Below, in pieces: positions 1-10,592 of a stretch of DNA of 64,000 nucleotides (within the stretch, counting starts at the first letter, position 1; each line of letters begins with the position of its first letter). The notes below the pieces were generated by a model. The model was given only the letters and a program-made list of their open reading frames with translations. It had not been told where the DNA came from and did not search any database. Source of the DNA: Pseudomonas chlororaphis subsp. chlororaphis (GTDB lineage: Bacteria > Pseudomonadota > Gammaproteobacteria > Pseudomonadales > Pseudomonadaceae); NCBI RefSeq assembly GCF_003945765.1, contig NZ_CP027712.1, forward strand, positions 6,324,001 to 6,388,000, read 5' to 3'. The position numbers and the translations under genes are program-made.

Positions 1-211
1 AGTCGCCGTCGACCTTCACTTCGCCAGGAAACCGGCCGTGGGTGGAGTCGAAGCGTGTCAGGTATTCCACGCTGGCCATGTCGGCCAGATCGTTGATCGC
101 GACAATCTCGAACCCGGCCGCAGCCCCCCGTTCGAACAGGGCACGCAAGACACAACGACCGATCCGGCCGTAGCCGTTGAGTGCAACTTTGTAGGGACGC
201 AGTTGAGGCAT
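1..211 (-). CDS. epd: Erythrose-4-phosphate dehydrogenase, N-terminal part (partial)
   Basis: The first 70 residues of a GAPDH-like enzyme run off the left edge of the window. The N-terminus reads [20 protein letters not shown], which is the Rossmann NAD-binding start (NGYGRIGR) of the GAPDH/Epd family, followed by an FDSTHG-like stretch. Epd oxidises erythrose 4-phosphate to 4-phosphoerythronate for pyridoxal phosphate synthesis. I choose epd over gap because it lies directly downstream of transketolase on the same strand, the usual Pseudomonas order (tkt-epd-pgk). The ATG at 211 begins the conserved region. A GAPDH paralogue cannot be ruled out from this fragment alone. Confidence 0.85.
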   Translation of the reverse strand, partial: MPQLRPYKVALNGYGRIGRCVLRALFERGAAAGFEIVAINDLADMASVEYLTRFDSTHGRFPGEVKVDGD

Positions 212-281
212 GGGGTTCTCGATTACCGGGGTGAATCCGTCACGGTCGCGTTGCCTGTTCCATTGTCATCGTCGGATCGCC

Positions 282-345
282 GCCCGGACCGAGCCTCGCT
301 CCTACAGATCATCACGATCCCGTAGGAGCGAGGCTTGCCCGCGAA
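282..345. repeat. REP palindrome between epd and tkt
   Basis: Two inverted copies of the GTAGGAGCGAGGCTTGC-type REP unit face each other: GAGCCTCGCTCCTACAG at 291-307 and CGTAGGAGCGAGGCTTGCCC at 321-340. The same unit recurs at 25.3, 29.0, 30.8, 39.4 and 55.9 kb in this window. The rest of the 161-bp gap shows nothing else. Confidence 0.8.
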
Positions 346-372
346 GAACAGCAGACAACGCGGCTGGCGGAC

Positions 373-2370
373 TTAGTCTTCCAGCAGCTCTTCGGCCTGA
401 CCCAGGATGTTTTCCAGGGTGAAACCGAACTCTTCGAACAAGGCCGGCGCAGGCGCCGACTCGCCGTAGGTGGTCATGCCGATGACGCGACCTTCCAGGC
501 CGACGTACTTGTACCAGTAGTCCGCGTGAGCGGCCTCGATGGCGATACGCGCGCTGACCTGCAGCGGCAGGACCGACTGCTTGTAGCCGGCGTCCTGGGC
601 ATCGAACACGCTGGTGCATGGCATGGACACCACGCGCACCTTGCGGCCCTGCTCGGTCAGCTTGTCGAAAGCCTGCACCGCCAGGCCGACTTCGGAACCG
701 GTGGCGATCAGGATCAGCTCAGGCTCGCCTGCGCAGTCCTTGAGCACGTAGCCGCCGCGGCTGATTTCAGCGATCTGCACGGCATTGCGGGTCTGATGCT
801 GCAGGTTCTGGCGGGAGAAGATCAGCGCCGAAGGACCGTCCTTGCGCTCGATCGCGTTTTTCCAGGCCACCGCCGATTCCACGGCATCGGCTGGACGCCA
901 GGTGTCGAGGTTCGGGGTGCAGCGCAGGCTGGCGATCTGCTCGATCGGCTGGTGCGTCGGGCCGTCTTCGCCCAGACCGATGGAGTCGTGGGTGTAGACA
1001 TGGATCACGCGCTGCTTCATCAGGGCCGACATGCGTACCGCGTTGCGCGCGTATTCCATGAACATCAGGAAGGTCGCGCCGTAAGGCACCAGGCCGCCGT
1101 GCAGGGCCACGCCGTTCATGATGGCGGTCATGCCGAACTCACGAACGCCGTAGTACATGTAGTTGCCGCTGGCATCTTCGGCGCTGACGCCCTTGCAGCC
1201 TTTCCACAGGGTCAGGTTGGAACCGGCCAGGTCAGCCGAACCGCCGAGGAATTCCGGCAGCAGCGGGCCAAACGCGTTCAAGGCGTTCTGGCTGGCCTTA
1301 CGGCTGGCGATGGTTTCGCCCTTGGCCGCGACTTCGGCGATGTAGGCATCGGCCTTCTCGGAGAAATCGGCCGGCAGGTCGCCGCTCAGGCGACGCACCA
1401 GCTCGTTGGCCAGCTCAGGGAATTCGGCGGAGTAGGCGGAGAAACGCTGGTCCCACTCGGCTTCGACGGCGCGACCGGCTTCCTTGGCATCCCATTCGGC
1501 ATAGATGTCGGCCGGGATTTCGAACGGACCGTGGTTCCACTTCAGCGCGGCGCGGGTCAGGGCGATTTCCTCGGCGCCCAGTGGCGCACCGTGGCAGTCT
1601 TCCTTGCCTTGCTTGTTCGGCGAACCGAAGCCGATGGTGGTCTTGCAGCAGATCAGGGTTGGCTGCTCGCTTTTGCGCGCGGTGTCGATTGCGGTCTTGA
1701 TCTCTTCCGGGTCGTGACCGTCGACGTTGCGGATCACCTGCCAGTTGTAGGCTTCGAAACGCTTTGGCGTATCGTCGGTGAACCAGCCTTCGACTTCGCC
1801 GTCGATGGAGATGCCGTTGTCATCGTAGAAGGCAATCAGCTTGCCCAGGCCCAGGGTGCCGGCCAGGGAAGCGACTTCATGGGAAATGCCTTCCATCATG
1901 CAGCCATCACCCAGGAACACGTAGGTGTGGTGGTCGACGACGTTGTGGCCGGGACGGTTGAACTGCGCCGCCAGGACCTTTTCCGCCAGGGCGAAGCCCA
2001 CGGCATTGGCCAGACCTTGGCCCAGCGGGCCGGTGGTGGTCTCGACGCCCGGGGTGTAGCCGAATTCCGGGTGGCCCGGAGTGCGGCTGTGCAGCTGGCG
2101 GAAGCTCTTCAGGTCGTCGATGGTGACGTCGTAGCCGGTCAGGTGCAGCAGCGAGTAGATCAGCATCGAGCCGTGGCCGTTGGACAGCACGAAGCGGTCA
2201 CGGTCGGCGAAAGATGGATTGCTCGGGTTGTGCTTCAGGTAGTCACGCCAAAGTACCTCGGCGATATCCGCCATCCCCATGGGGGCGCCGGGATGGCCGC
2301 TGTTGGCTTTTTGCACGGCATCCATGCTGAGGGCACGAATGGCGTTGGCACGCTCACGACGGCTTGGCAT
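373..2370 (-). CDS. tkt: Transketolase
   Basis: Transketolase moves two-carbon ketol units between sugar phosphates in the non-oxidative pentose phosphate pathway, using thiamine diphosphate and a divalent metal. The product is 665 aa, the normal family length. Visible family signatures are [14 protein letters not shown] near residue 22, the ThDP/metal motif [18 protein letters not shown] with [13 protein letters not shown] spacing near residue 155 (here [10 protein letters not shown]), and the pyrimidine-domain segment [15 protein letters not shown] near residue 460. The ATG at 2370 has an AGGAG Shine-Dalgarno a few bases upstream. It is followed by epd on the same strand, a pairing that links erythrose 4-phosphate production to its use. 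Confidence 0.97.
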   Translation of the reverse strand: MPSRRERANAIRALSMDAVQKANSGHPGAPMGMADIAEVLWRDYLKHNPSNPSFADRDRFVLSNGHGSMLIYSLLHLTGYDVTIDDLKSFRQLHSRTPGHPEFGYTPGVETTTGPLGQGLANAVGFALAEKVLAAQFNRPGHNVVDHHTYVFLGDGCMMEGISHEVASLAGTLGLGKLIAFYDDNGISIDGEVEGWFTDDTPKRFEAYNWQVIRNVDGHDPEEIKTAIDTARKSEQPTLICCKTTIGFGSPNKQGKEDCHGAPLGAEEIALTRAALKWNHGPFEIPADIYAEWDAKEAGRAVEAEWDQRFSAYSAEFPELANELVRRLSGDLPADFSEKADAYIAEVAAKGETIASRKASQNALNAFGPLLPEFLGGSADLAGSNLTLWKGCKGVSAEDASGNYMYYGVREFGMTAIMNGVALHGGLVPYGATFLMFMEYARNAVRMSALMKQRVIHVYTHDSIGLGEDGPTHQPIEQIASLRCTPNLDTWRPADAVESAVAWKNAIERKDGPSALIFSRQNLQHQTRNAVQIAEISRGGYVLKDCAGEPELILIATGSEVGLAVQAFDKLTEQGRKVRVVSMPCTSVFDAQDAGYKQSVLPLQVSARIAIEAAHADYWYKYVGLEGRVIGMTTYGESAPAPALFEEFGFTLENILGQAEELLED

Positions 2371-2574
2371 CGCTGATCTCCTGGGGGTTATCTAAGTCGG
2401 GTTGGATAAAACGAATCGGAAAAAGGCGTGCATTTTCCCTCAGCGGTAGGCCGGGGGCAATGACAGATAGTGACTCTGGCGCGTTTTTCCGGTCGATAAA
2501 GGGGCAATCGCCTGATGAAACCATTCCGCGGTTCGTTTGTAGAACACAGGGACCTGCGTTAAGTGCCACCTATC

Positions 2575-2604
2575 GACCAATATCAAAACTTTTTGATATT
2601 GGTC
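2575..2604. promoter_or_regulatory. 30-bp perfect palindrome, candidate operator of the ArsR/methyltransferase gene
   Basis: GACCAATATCAAAA (2575-2588) is repeated exactly as its reverse complement at 2591-2604, with a 2-bp spacer. It lies 38 bp before the start of the ArsR-family gene at 2643, in the 272-bp gap divergent from tkt. Such an extended AT-rich palindrome suits a dimeric winged-helix repressor, so autoregulation is the likely use. The remainder of the gap shows no other clear element. Confidence 0.7.
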
Positions 2605-2642
2605 TTGCGAGGTTGGGGGTGCGTCACTAGACTGCTGGCCTT

Positions 2643-3638
2643 ATGAATTTACGCGCGCCTTCCATGAAGCATGACGACTGCGACGAGCTGGCGACCCTGT
2701 GCAAGGCCGGCGGCGATCCGCTGCGGTTGAATGTATTGCGCGCGCTGGCCAACGACTCGTTCGGCGTACTGGAACTGGCACAGATCTTCGCCATCGGCCA
2801 ATCCGGCATGAGCCACCACCTGAAGGTCCTGGCCCAGGCCGACCTGGTGGCAACCCGCCGCGAAGGCAACGCGATCTTCTACCGGCGCGCCCTGCCCCAC
2901 ACCGAACTGCTGGGCGGCAGGCTGCACGCCGCCCTGCTGGATGAAGTGGACAACCTGACGCTGCCCGGCGAAGTGCAATCGCGTATCGGCCTGGTGCACC
3001 GCCAGCGGGCGGCCGCCAGCCAGGACTTTTTCTCACGGGTCGCGGAGAAGTTTCGCGCCCAGCAGGACCTGATCGCAGGACTGCCCCAGTACCGCGAAAG
3101 CGTGCTGGCGCTGCTCGACAAGCTGCACTTCACAGACACCGCCACGGCGATCGAAGTCGGCCCCGGGGATGGCAGTTTCCTGCCGGAACTGGCCCGTCGT
3201 TTCGCCCGGGTGACCGCGCTGGACAACAGCCCGGCCATGCTCGAACTGGCACGCCAGGTCTGTGAACGCGAAACGCTGGCTAACGTCAGCCTGCAATTGG
3301 CCGATGCACTGAATGGCGTGAGCCTGGCGGCCGACTGCGTGGTGCTGAACATGGTCCTGCACCATTTCGCCGCGCCAGCCGATGCGCTAAAACGCCTGGC
3401 CGGCTTGCTGCAACCGGGCGGCAGCCTGTTAGTGACAGAGCTGTGCAGCCACAACCAGAGTTGGGCCAGGGAGGCCTGCGGTGATCTCTGGCTGGGGTTT
3501 GACCAGGATGATCTGGCCCGCTGGGCCACCGCTGCGGGACTGGTTCCCGGAGAAAGTCTGTATGTAGGTTTACGTAATGGTTTCCAGATCCAGGTCCGCC
3601 ACTTTCAGCGACCGGCTGGCGACACTCACCATCGGTAA
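2643..3638 (+). CDS. ArsR-family regulator fused to a SAM-dependent methyltransferase domain (SahR-like)
   Basis: This 331-aa protein has two parts. Residues about 15-95 form an ArsR winged helix (GDPLRLNVLRALAN, then GQSGMSHHLKVLAQADLV as recognition helix). Residues about 140-325 form a class I methyltransferase fold with motif I AIEVGPGDGSFLPEL near residue 170. The cysteine metal-binding motif of classic ArsR (ELCVCDL) is absent; the equivalent reads FGVLELAQIF, so metal sensing is unlikely. It sits 19 bp upstream of metK on the same strand. ArsR-methyltransferase fusions next to SAM-cycle genes are known as SahR-type regulators that sense S-adenosylhomocysteine; that assignment here is an inference from architecture and context. 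The start has no strong Shine-Dalgarno; a later ATG at 2664 is possible. Confidence 0.85.
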   Translation: MNLRAPSMKHDDCDELATLCKAGGDPLRLNVLRALANDSFGVLELAQIFAIGQSGMSHHLKVLAQADLVATRREGNAIFYRRALPHTELLGGRLHAALLDEVDNLTLPGEVQSRIGLVHRQRAAASQDFFSRVAEKFRAQQDLIAGLPQYRESVLALLDKLHFTDTATAIEVGPGDGSFLPELARRFARVTALDNSPAMLELARQVCERETLANVSLQLADALNGVSLAADCVVLNMVLHHFAAPADALKRLAGLLQPGGSLLVTELCSHNQSWAREACGDLWLGFDQDDLARWATAAGLVPGESLYVGLRNGFQIQVRHFQRPAGDTHHR

Positions 3639-3657
3639 ATTTTAGGAAACCGTCGAG

Positions 3658-4848
3658 ATGAGCGAATACTCCCTTTTCACCTCCGAGTCCGTGTCTGAAG
3701 GGCATCCGGACAAAATCGCCGACCAGATTTCCGATGCGGTGCTGGACGCCATCATTGCCCAGGACAAGCACGCCCGCGTAGCGGTGGAAACCCTGGTCAA
3801 GACCGGTGTGGCCATCGTCGCCGGCGAAGTCACCACCTCGGCCTGGGTTGACCTGGAGCAGATCGTTCGTGACGTCATCACCGACATCGGCTACACCAGC
3901 TCCGACGTCGGTTTCGACGGTGCGACCTGCGGCGTGCTGAACATCATCGGCAAGCAGTCCCCCGACATCAACCAGGGTGTCGACCGCGCCAAGCCTGAAG
4001 ACCAGGGCGCCGGCGACCAGGGCCTGATGTTCGGCTACGCCAGCAACGAAACCGATGTGCTGATGCCGGCCCCGATCACCTTCTCGCACCAACTGGTGCA
4101 GCGCCAGGCCGAAGCCCGCAAGTCCGGCCTGCTGCCGTGGCTGCGTCCGGATGCCAAGTCCCAGGTCACCTGCCGCTACGAAGGCGGCAAGGTGGTCGGC
4201 ATCGACGCCGTGGTCCTGTCGACCCAGCACAACCCTGACGTGTCGTACAAAGACCTGCGCGAAGGCGTGATGGAACTGATCGTCAAGCACGTGCTGCCGG
4301 CCGAGCTGCTGTCCAAGGACACCCAGTTCCACATCAACCCGACTGGCCAGTTCATCATCGGCGGCCCGGTCGGCGACTGCGGCCTGACCGGTCGCAAGAT
4401 CATCGTCGACAGCTACGGCGGCATGGCCCGTCACGGCGGCGGCGCGTTCTCCGGCAAGGACCCATCGAAGGTCGACCGTTCGGCCGCCTATGCCGGTCGT
4501 TACGTGGCCAAGAACATCGTCGCCGCCGGCCTGGCCGAGCGCTGCGAGATCCAGGTGTCCTACGCCATCGGCGTGGCGCAACCGACTTCGATCTCGCTGA
4601 ACACCTTCGGCACCGGCAAGATCAGCGACGACAAGATCATCAAGCTGGTGCGCGAAGTGTTCGACCTGCGTCCGTACGCGATCACCACCATGCTCGACCT
4701 GCTGCACCCGATGTACCGCGAAACCGCGGCCTACGGCCACTTCGGCCGTACCCCGCAAACCAAGACCGTGGGTGATGACACCTTCACCACCTTCACCTGG
4801 GAAAAGACCGACCGCGCCGAAACCCTGCGCGCCGCTGCCAACCTGTAA
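3658..4848 (+). CDS. metK: S-adenosylmethionine synthetase
   Basis: MetK makes S-adenosylmethionine from methionine and ATP. The 396-aa product starts [19 protein letters not shown], the standard family N-terminus containing the ATP-binding SEGHPDK motif. The phosphate-binding signature [19 protein letters not shown] is near residue 260. It follows the ArsR/methyltransferase gene by 19 bp and is probably cotranscribed with it. A strong terminator follows. I saw no copy of the 2575-2604 palindrome immediately before metK itself, so any SahR-like control would act through the upstream promoter. Confidence 0.98.
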   Translation: MSEYSLFTSESVSEGHPDKIADQISDAVLDAIIAQDKHARVAVETLVKTGVAIVAGEVTTSAWVDLEQIVRDVITDIGYTSSDVGFDGATCGVLNIIGKQSPDINQGVDRAKPEDQGAGDQGLMFGYASNETDVLMPAPITFSHQLVQRQAEARKSGLLPWLRPDAKSQVTCRYEGGKVVGIDAVVLSTQHNPDVSYKDLREGVMELIVKHVLPAELLSKDTQFHINPTGQFIIGGPVGDCGLTGRKIIVDSYGGMARHGGGAFSGKDPSKVDRSAAYAGRYVAKNIVAAGLAERCEIQVSYAIGVAQPTSISLNTFGTGKISDDKIIKLVREVFDLRPYAITTMLDLLHPMYRETAAYGHFGRTPQTKTVGDDTFTTFTWEKTDRAETLRAAANL

Positions 4849-4866
4849 TCCCGGCAGCGCTTACCC

Positions 4867-4900
4867 AAGCCCCGCACGGCTCGCCTTGCGGGGCTTTTTT
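4867..4900 (+). terminator. Rho-independent terminator after metK
   Basis: AAGCCCCGCA pairs with TGCGGGGCTT around a 10-base loop and is followed by a run of six T, 19 bp after the metK stop. The next 190 bp up to ligB show no other element. Confidence 0.93.
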
Positions 4901-5070
4901 GTGGCTGAAGGTTTCATGATTTGCAGGGCGCTCCTACGGGGTCAGCCTGATTTCTAGGGGTATAAGGCGGCTCGCGAAAAAACTGGCGCATCGTCCAACC
5001 AGCCCGCGAAATACCCGGCAATCCATACGCCCTTTCTCCCTCCCGCCCACCCCTCTAGCCTGCAGCCTGA

Positions 5071-6780
<1,710 letters not shown>

Positions 6781-6877
6781 GGCTTTTACAGCCGGCAGCG
6801 TTGAACCCCGGGGACGCAGATGGCTCAAACAGCCCGTCGCCCCACTCCTGCTATTCATCTTTTCACATGGAGCCTTT

Positions 6878-7273
6878 ATGAAATTTCTTGCACCGCTCAC
6901 CCTCTTCGCCGCATTCGCCCTGACAACCCCAGCCCTGATGGCCGCCGAGCAGGCCCCGGAACTCACCGGCTGCGCCGCCAAGCGCCAGGCCATCAGCACC
7001 CAGTTCGAACAGGCCAAGGCCCACGGCAACAGCGAACAACAGGCCGGCCTGGAAAAAGCCCTGAACGAAGTCACCGCGAACTGCACCGACGCCTCGCTGA
7101 AAAAGGAACGCGAAAACAAGGTGCTGGACGCCAAGCACGAAGTCAGCCGGCGCCAGACCGACCTGGACAAGGCCATGAAAAAAGGCGACGCCGAGAAGAT
7201 CAACAAGCGCAAGGACAAGCTGGCCGAGTCCCGCAAGGAATTGCAGGAAGCCCTCGACGAACTGGACAAGTAA
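6878..7273 (+). CDS. DUF1090 family periplasmic protein
   Basis: This is a small secreted protein of 131 aa. A signal peptide is clear (hydrophobic core, then ALMAAEQ, cleavage near residue 22). The mature part has a single pair of cysteines (TGCAAKRQAI and TANCTD) and then a long, highly charged, probably coiled-coil helix rich in Lys, Glu and Asp up to the C-terminus. This pattern is that of the DUF1090/YqjC family, whose biochemical role is not established. The ATG at 6878 has GGAG 7 bp upstream. It follows ligB by 97 bp and could share its transcript. Confidence 0.85.
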   Translation: MKFLAPLTLFAAFALTTPALMAAEQAPELTGCAAKRQAISTQFEQAKAHGNSEQQAGLEKALNEVTANCTDASLKKERENKVLDAKHEVSRRQTDLDKAMKKGDAEKINKRKDKLAESRKELQEALDELDK

Positions 7274-7325
7274 GTTCGAGCCGCTGCGGCAGATGTGCCC
7301 GCCGCAGACACCTCAGGCGACAGGA

Positions 7326-7775
7326 TCAGTGATCACGAAACTCTTTATGGCAGGCGCTGCAGGCATCTTCGACTTTCTGCACCGCCGGCCCCAGGTTGCT
7401 GGCCTTGTATGGCTGGACCTTGCTGGCGATGACCAGTTCACCGGTGGCCGCCTCGAGGGTACGGGCCAGTTCCTGGAAACGTGCCTGCTTCTGCCAGACA
7501 TCGTCAGTCGCGCTGCTGTGCTCCTGTTCCTTGACCTGCGGGAAGTGCTTCCAGGGTTCGTGGGACAGGTTGTCCAGCTTGATCGCGCCTTCGGTAAAGC
7601 GCGGGCCGTCGAACGGGATACGCCCACGGAGCATGCCGCCCAGGTCTTCACCGGTCTTGAGCATCTGTTTGAAGATCGCCTTGCGCTGACCCAGCGGGGA
7701 GTTCGGATCGACACCGCCGCAGGCGGACAACGTCAGGCAGGCCAGCAATACAACAGAGAGTCTTTTAAGCGTCAT
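7326..7775 (-). CDS. Cytochrome c'-like lipoprotein
   Basis: The 149-aa product has a lipoprotein signal (VLLACLTLSACGG, lipobox cysteine near residue 19) and a single C-terminal haem-binding motif CSACH at about residues 139-143, followed by KEFR. One CXXCH at the very end of a four-helix protein is characteristic of class II cytochromes c (cytochrome c' / c-556 type). These are periplasmic or membrane-anchored haem proteins that bind gases such as NO or transfer electrons. It is convergent with the DUF1090 gene and has no redox partner next to it, so its function is open. Confidence 0.88.
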   Translation of the reverse strand: MTLKRLSVVLLACLTLSACGGVDPNSPLGQRKAIFKQMLKTGEDLGGMLRGRIPFDGPRFTEGAIKLDNLSHEPWKHFPQVKEQEHSSATDDVWQKQARFQELARTLEAATGELVIASKVQPYKASNLGPAVQKVEDACSACHKEFRDH

Positions 7776-7903
7776 GGCGGCTTCGGGTCACGGGAAACGG
7801 CCGCCAGTATCCTCGCCTGTCCGGCAAAGACCAATAGCCCTATTAACAATATGGATTGCCTGACGTTGCCATGTGCCCAGGCAAGCCACAAAGGAAGTAC
7901 CCA

Positions 7904-9079
7904 ATGAACACCCGTTTCAAGCTGTGGCGTCGACACCTGGCCTGGGCCTTGCCGACCGCGATCCTGCTGGCCGGATGCAATGGCGGCGAAGTCGGCAAGC
8001 CACCCCAGCCCCATGCCATCGCCACCTATACCAGCGCCAGTTGGGAAACCTTGCCCACTGTGTCCGACGACGACCTGCTGGCCGGCTTCGGTTCCTGGCG
8101 CAGCGCCTGCACCCGGCTGAAAGCCGACCCGGTGTGGGGCCCGACCTGCGCGACGGCGGCCAATGTGCCGCTCACCGCCCTCGATGTCCGCAGCTTTCTC
8201 AAGCAGCACCTGGACGTCTACGGCCTGCGCTCGGCCAGTGGCAGCAGCAACGGCCTGATCACCGGCTACTACGAGCCGGTCTATCCGGGCAGCCTGACCC
8301 AGACCCAGGCCGCGTCAGTACCGGTCTATGGCGTGCCGGAAGACATGATCATCGTCGCCCTCGACAGCATTTATCCCGAACTCAAGGGCAAGCGCCTGCG
8401 CGGCCGCCTCGAAGGCCGGGTGCTGAAACCCTACGACGATGCCGCGACCATCGAGACCAAGGGGGTCAAGGCGCCGGTGATTGCCTGGCTGACTGACCCG
8501 ATGAACCTGCAATTCCTGCAGATCCAGGGCTCGGGTCGTATCCAGCTGGAAGACGGGCGCCAGTTGCGCATCGGTTATGCCGACCAGAACGGCCACCCCT
8601 ACCGCCCCATCGGCCGCTGGCTGGTGGATCAGGGCGAGCTGAAGAAAGAAGACGTGACCATGGGCACCATCGCGGCCTGGGCCAAGGCCAACCCCAATCG
8701 CATCCCGGAATTGCTGGGCAGCAACCCCAGCTACGTGTTCTTCAACCGCAACCCGGACAGCAACGAAGGCCCGCGCGGCTCGCTGAACGTACCGCTGACG
8801 TCCGGCTACAGCGTGGCGGTGGACCGCAAGGTGATTCCGCTGGGCAGCCTGTTATGGCTCTCCACCACCAGGCCCGATGGCAGCAGCCTGATCCGCCCGG
8901 TGGCGGCACAGGACACCGGTGGCGCGATCGCCGGCGAAGTTCGCGCCGACCTGTTCTGGGGCACCGGCGACGCGGCCGGGCAACTGGCGGGAGACATGAA
9001 ACAGCAGGGCCAGATCTGGATGCTCTGGCCCAAGGGCGCCACGCTGCCGAAAGTGCCTGAAGTCACCGACAGCAAATAG
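7904..9079 (+). CDS. mltA: Membrane-bound lytic murein transglycosylase A
   Basis: MltA cleaves the glycan strands of peptidoglycan with formation of 1,6-anhydromuramic acid, acting from the inner face of the outer membrane. The 391-aa product has a lipobox (ILLAGCNGG, cysteine at residue 25), the MltA-domain signature ITGYYEPVYPGS near residue 122, and the C-terminal 3D domain containing AAQDTGGAIAGEVRADLFWG with its catalytic aspartate. The ATG at 7904 is preferred over the in-frame ATG at 7856 because it is preceded by AAGGAAG and gives the normal lipoprotein signal. It is divergent from the cytochrome gene across 128 bp. Confidence 0.95.
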   Translation: MNTRFKLWRRHLAWALPTAILLAGCNGGEVGKPPQPHAIATYTSASWETLPTVSDDDLLAGFGSWRSACTRLKADPVWGPTCATAANVPLTALDVRSFLKQHLDVYGLRSASGSSNGLITGYYEPVYPGSLTQTQAASVPVYGVPEDMIIVALDSIYPELKGKRLRGRLEGRVLKPYDDAATIETKGVKAPVIAWLTDPMNLQFLQIQGSGRIQLEDGRQLRIGYADQNGHPYRPIGRWLVDQGELKKEDVTMGTIAAWAKANPNRIPELLGSNPSYVFFNRNPDSNEGPRGSLNVPLTSGYSVAVDRKVIPLGSLLWLSTTRPDGSSLIRPVAAQDTGGAIAGEVRADLFWGTGDAAGQLAGDMKQQGQIWMLWPKGATLPKVPEVTDSK

Positions 9080-9127
9080 CCCTGGCACCGCTGCCGCCTC
9101 TTCGAGAGGCGGCGGCAGTGACGAAGG

Positions 9128-9514
9128 TCAGATCGAAACGAAAAAGAAGCTGGCAATCAGCGCCATGCCGACGAACCACACCAGCGACCGCAGGATCGCC
9201 CAGTCCGCCAGGTAGCAGATGATGTACAGCAGGCGGCTGGTGATGAACAGCACCGCCAGCACATCGATGGTCACCAGTTCGGCGACGTTGGCGATGTGGG
9301 CAATGATCACCCCCGCGGCAAAGGCCGGGGTCACTTCAAAACTGTTGAGCTGCGCCGCTTGCGCCCGCCGGGCGAAACCCTCGAGGGTCTCGAGGTAGGC
9401 CCGCGGGTCATGGTTCTGCCGCAGGCCAAAGTTGCCCCCGCTGAACTTGGCGATGCTGTTGCACAGGTACGGCAGGAAGATGGCGATCAATACACACCAG
9501 AAAGCGACGGTCAT
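9128..9514 (-). CDS. MAPEG family membrane protein
   Basis: The 128-aa product has four hydrophobic segments (about residues 1-20, 60-80, 83-100 and 108-127) and the MAPEG-type loop containing RAYLETLEGFARRAQAAQLNSFE before the second segment. Bacterial MAPEG proteins are trimeric membrane proteins related to microsomal glutathione transferases; the substrate of this group is unknown. AGGA lies 7 bp before the ATG. The next minus-strand gene, the DMT transporter, ends 36 bp upstream, so the two may be cotranscribed. Confidence 0.9.
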   Translation of the reverse strand: MTVAFWCVLIAIFLPYLCNSIAKFSGGNFGLRQNHDPRAYLETLEGFARRAQAAQLNSFEVTPAFAAGVIIAHIANVAELVTIDVLAVLFITSRLLYIICYLADWAILRSLVWFVGMALIASFFFVSI

Positions 9515-9550
9515 GGCAGAGTCCTTTTTAAAGTCATGAGGGGAGCGGGG

Positions 9551-10384
9551 TCAGAACTTCATCACCAGCATGCCGATCAGCACCAGCCCACAAGCTAAGA
9601 GCCGAGGTCGGCCGAAAGGTTCTTTCAGGTAACGCATACCGAACAACACCACCAGGATCACGCTGATTTCCCGCAGCGCCGCCGCCTCGGCGATCGATCC
9701 CAGCTGCATGGCCCACAGCACCAGAGCGTAGCTGAACAATACGCAGAACCCGACGCTCAACCCCAGCCTCCATTGCTCGCGCCAGAACAGGCTGAAGGCC
9801 GCACGCTTGCGCAACAGCGCCAGCAACGGAAAGGGCCAGGCGCTGAGCAGCGTCACCCACACCAGGTAATCCAGCGGATGGGACCAGCGGCGCAATGCCT
9901 GGCCGTCGATAAAGGTGTAGCAACCGATGCACAGGCCGATCAGCGCCACCACCGGCAACATCGACCATGGCAGGCGGTCGCCGCCACCGCCCTGCCACAG
10001 CAGGCACAGCATGCCGAAAGGGATCAACAGGATGCCGAGGATCTGCTGGGGGCTGAGCACCTCGCCCGCGAAGATCAGGGTCAGGGCCAGCACCACCAGG
10101 GGCGAAAGGCCGCGCATCAGTGGATAAACCAGACCCAGGTCACCAACCCGATAGGCCTGGATCAGCAGGTAGCGGTAGAGCAACTCGAAAACCGCCGACG
10201 CCAGGATCCACGGCCAGACCTGCAACGGCGGCCACTCGACGAACCCCAGCATCAATGCCACGAACAACAAGGCGACGCTGTCCATGCAGGCCACCACCAA
10301 TAACCGTTCGCCACTGAATTTGATCAGGGTATTCCACACCGCATGCAGCAGCGCCGCCGCCAGAACCAGAGTTGTCGCCAGCAC
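9551..10384 (-). CDS. DMT-superfamily (EamA-type) transporter
   Basis: The 277-aa inner-membrane protein shows about ten hydrophobic segments arranged as two EamA halves; the second begins near residue 148 (MLPVVALIGLCIGCYTFIDGQALRR). EamA proteins usually export amino acids or other small metabolites, but nothing here names the substrate. Translation starts at GTG 10384, with GGGAG about 7 bp upstream. The gene is divergent from the MFS transporter across 208 bp and is followed by the MAPEG gene. Confidence 0.88.
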   Translation of the reverse strand: MLATTLVLAAALLHAVWNTLIKFSGERLLVVACMDSVALLFVALMLGFVEWPPLQVWPWILASAVFELLYRYLLIQAYRVGDLGLVYPLMRGLSPLVVLALTLIFAGEVLSPQQILGILLIPFGMLCLLWQGGGGDRLPWSMLPVVALIGLCIGCYTFIDGQALRRWSHPLDYLVWVTLLSAWPFPLLALLRKRAAFSLFWREQWRLGLSVGFCVLFSYALVLWAMQLGSIAEAAALREISVILVVLFGMRYLKEPFGRPRLLACGLVLIGMLVMKF

Positions 10385-10592
10385 CTCACACTCCCTGTTT
10401 GCGATAAGAGAATCGATTCACCTAAGGGCCTCGGCTGTCTATACTGACGCCGACCACGCCGCACTCAGTTGCGCATATCCATTCCAATAATTCCTGCCGC
10501 TGCCGATCCGCCGGACCTGATCCGATGGAGGAGCAATGCCGGCATGCGTATGCCTGATCAGGGCGTCAAGACTACAGACAGAGAATCCTCGC
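10385..10592. promoter_or_regulatory. Divergent promoter region between the DMT and MFS transporter genes
   Basis: This 208-bp gap must contain promoters for both transporters. A strong GGAGGAG Shine-Dalgarno sits at 10527-10533, directly before an in-frame ATG at 10536, and so may be the true start signal of the MFS gene. No clear palindromic operator was seen. Confidence 0.45.

Noticed and set aside
526-2376. 616-codon open frame on the plus strand
   Set aside because: It is the antisense shadow of tkt; high GC keeps the opposite frame open and the translation resembles no family.
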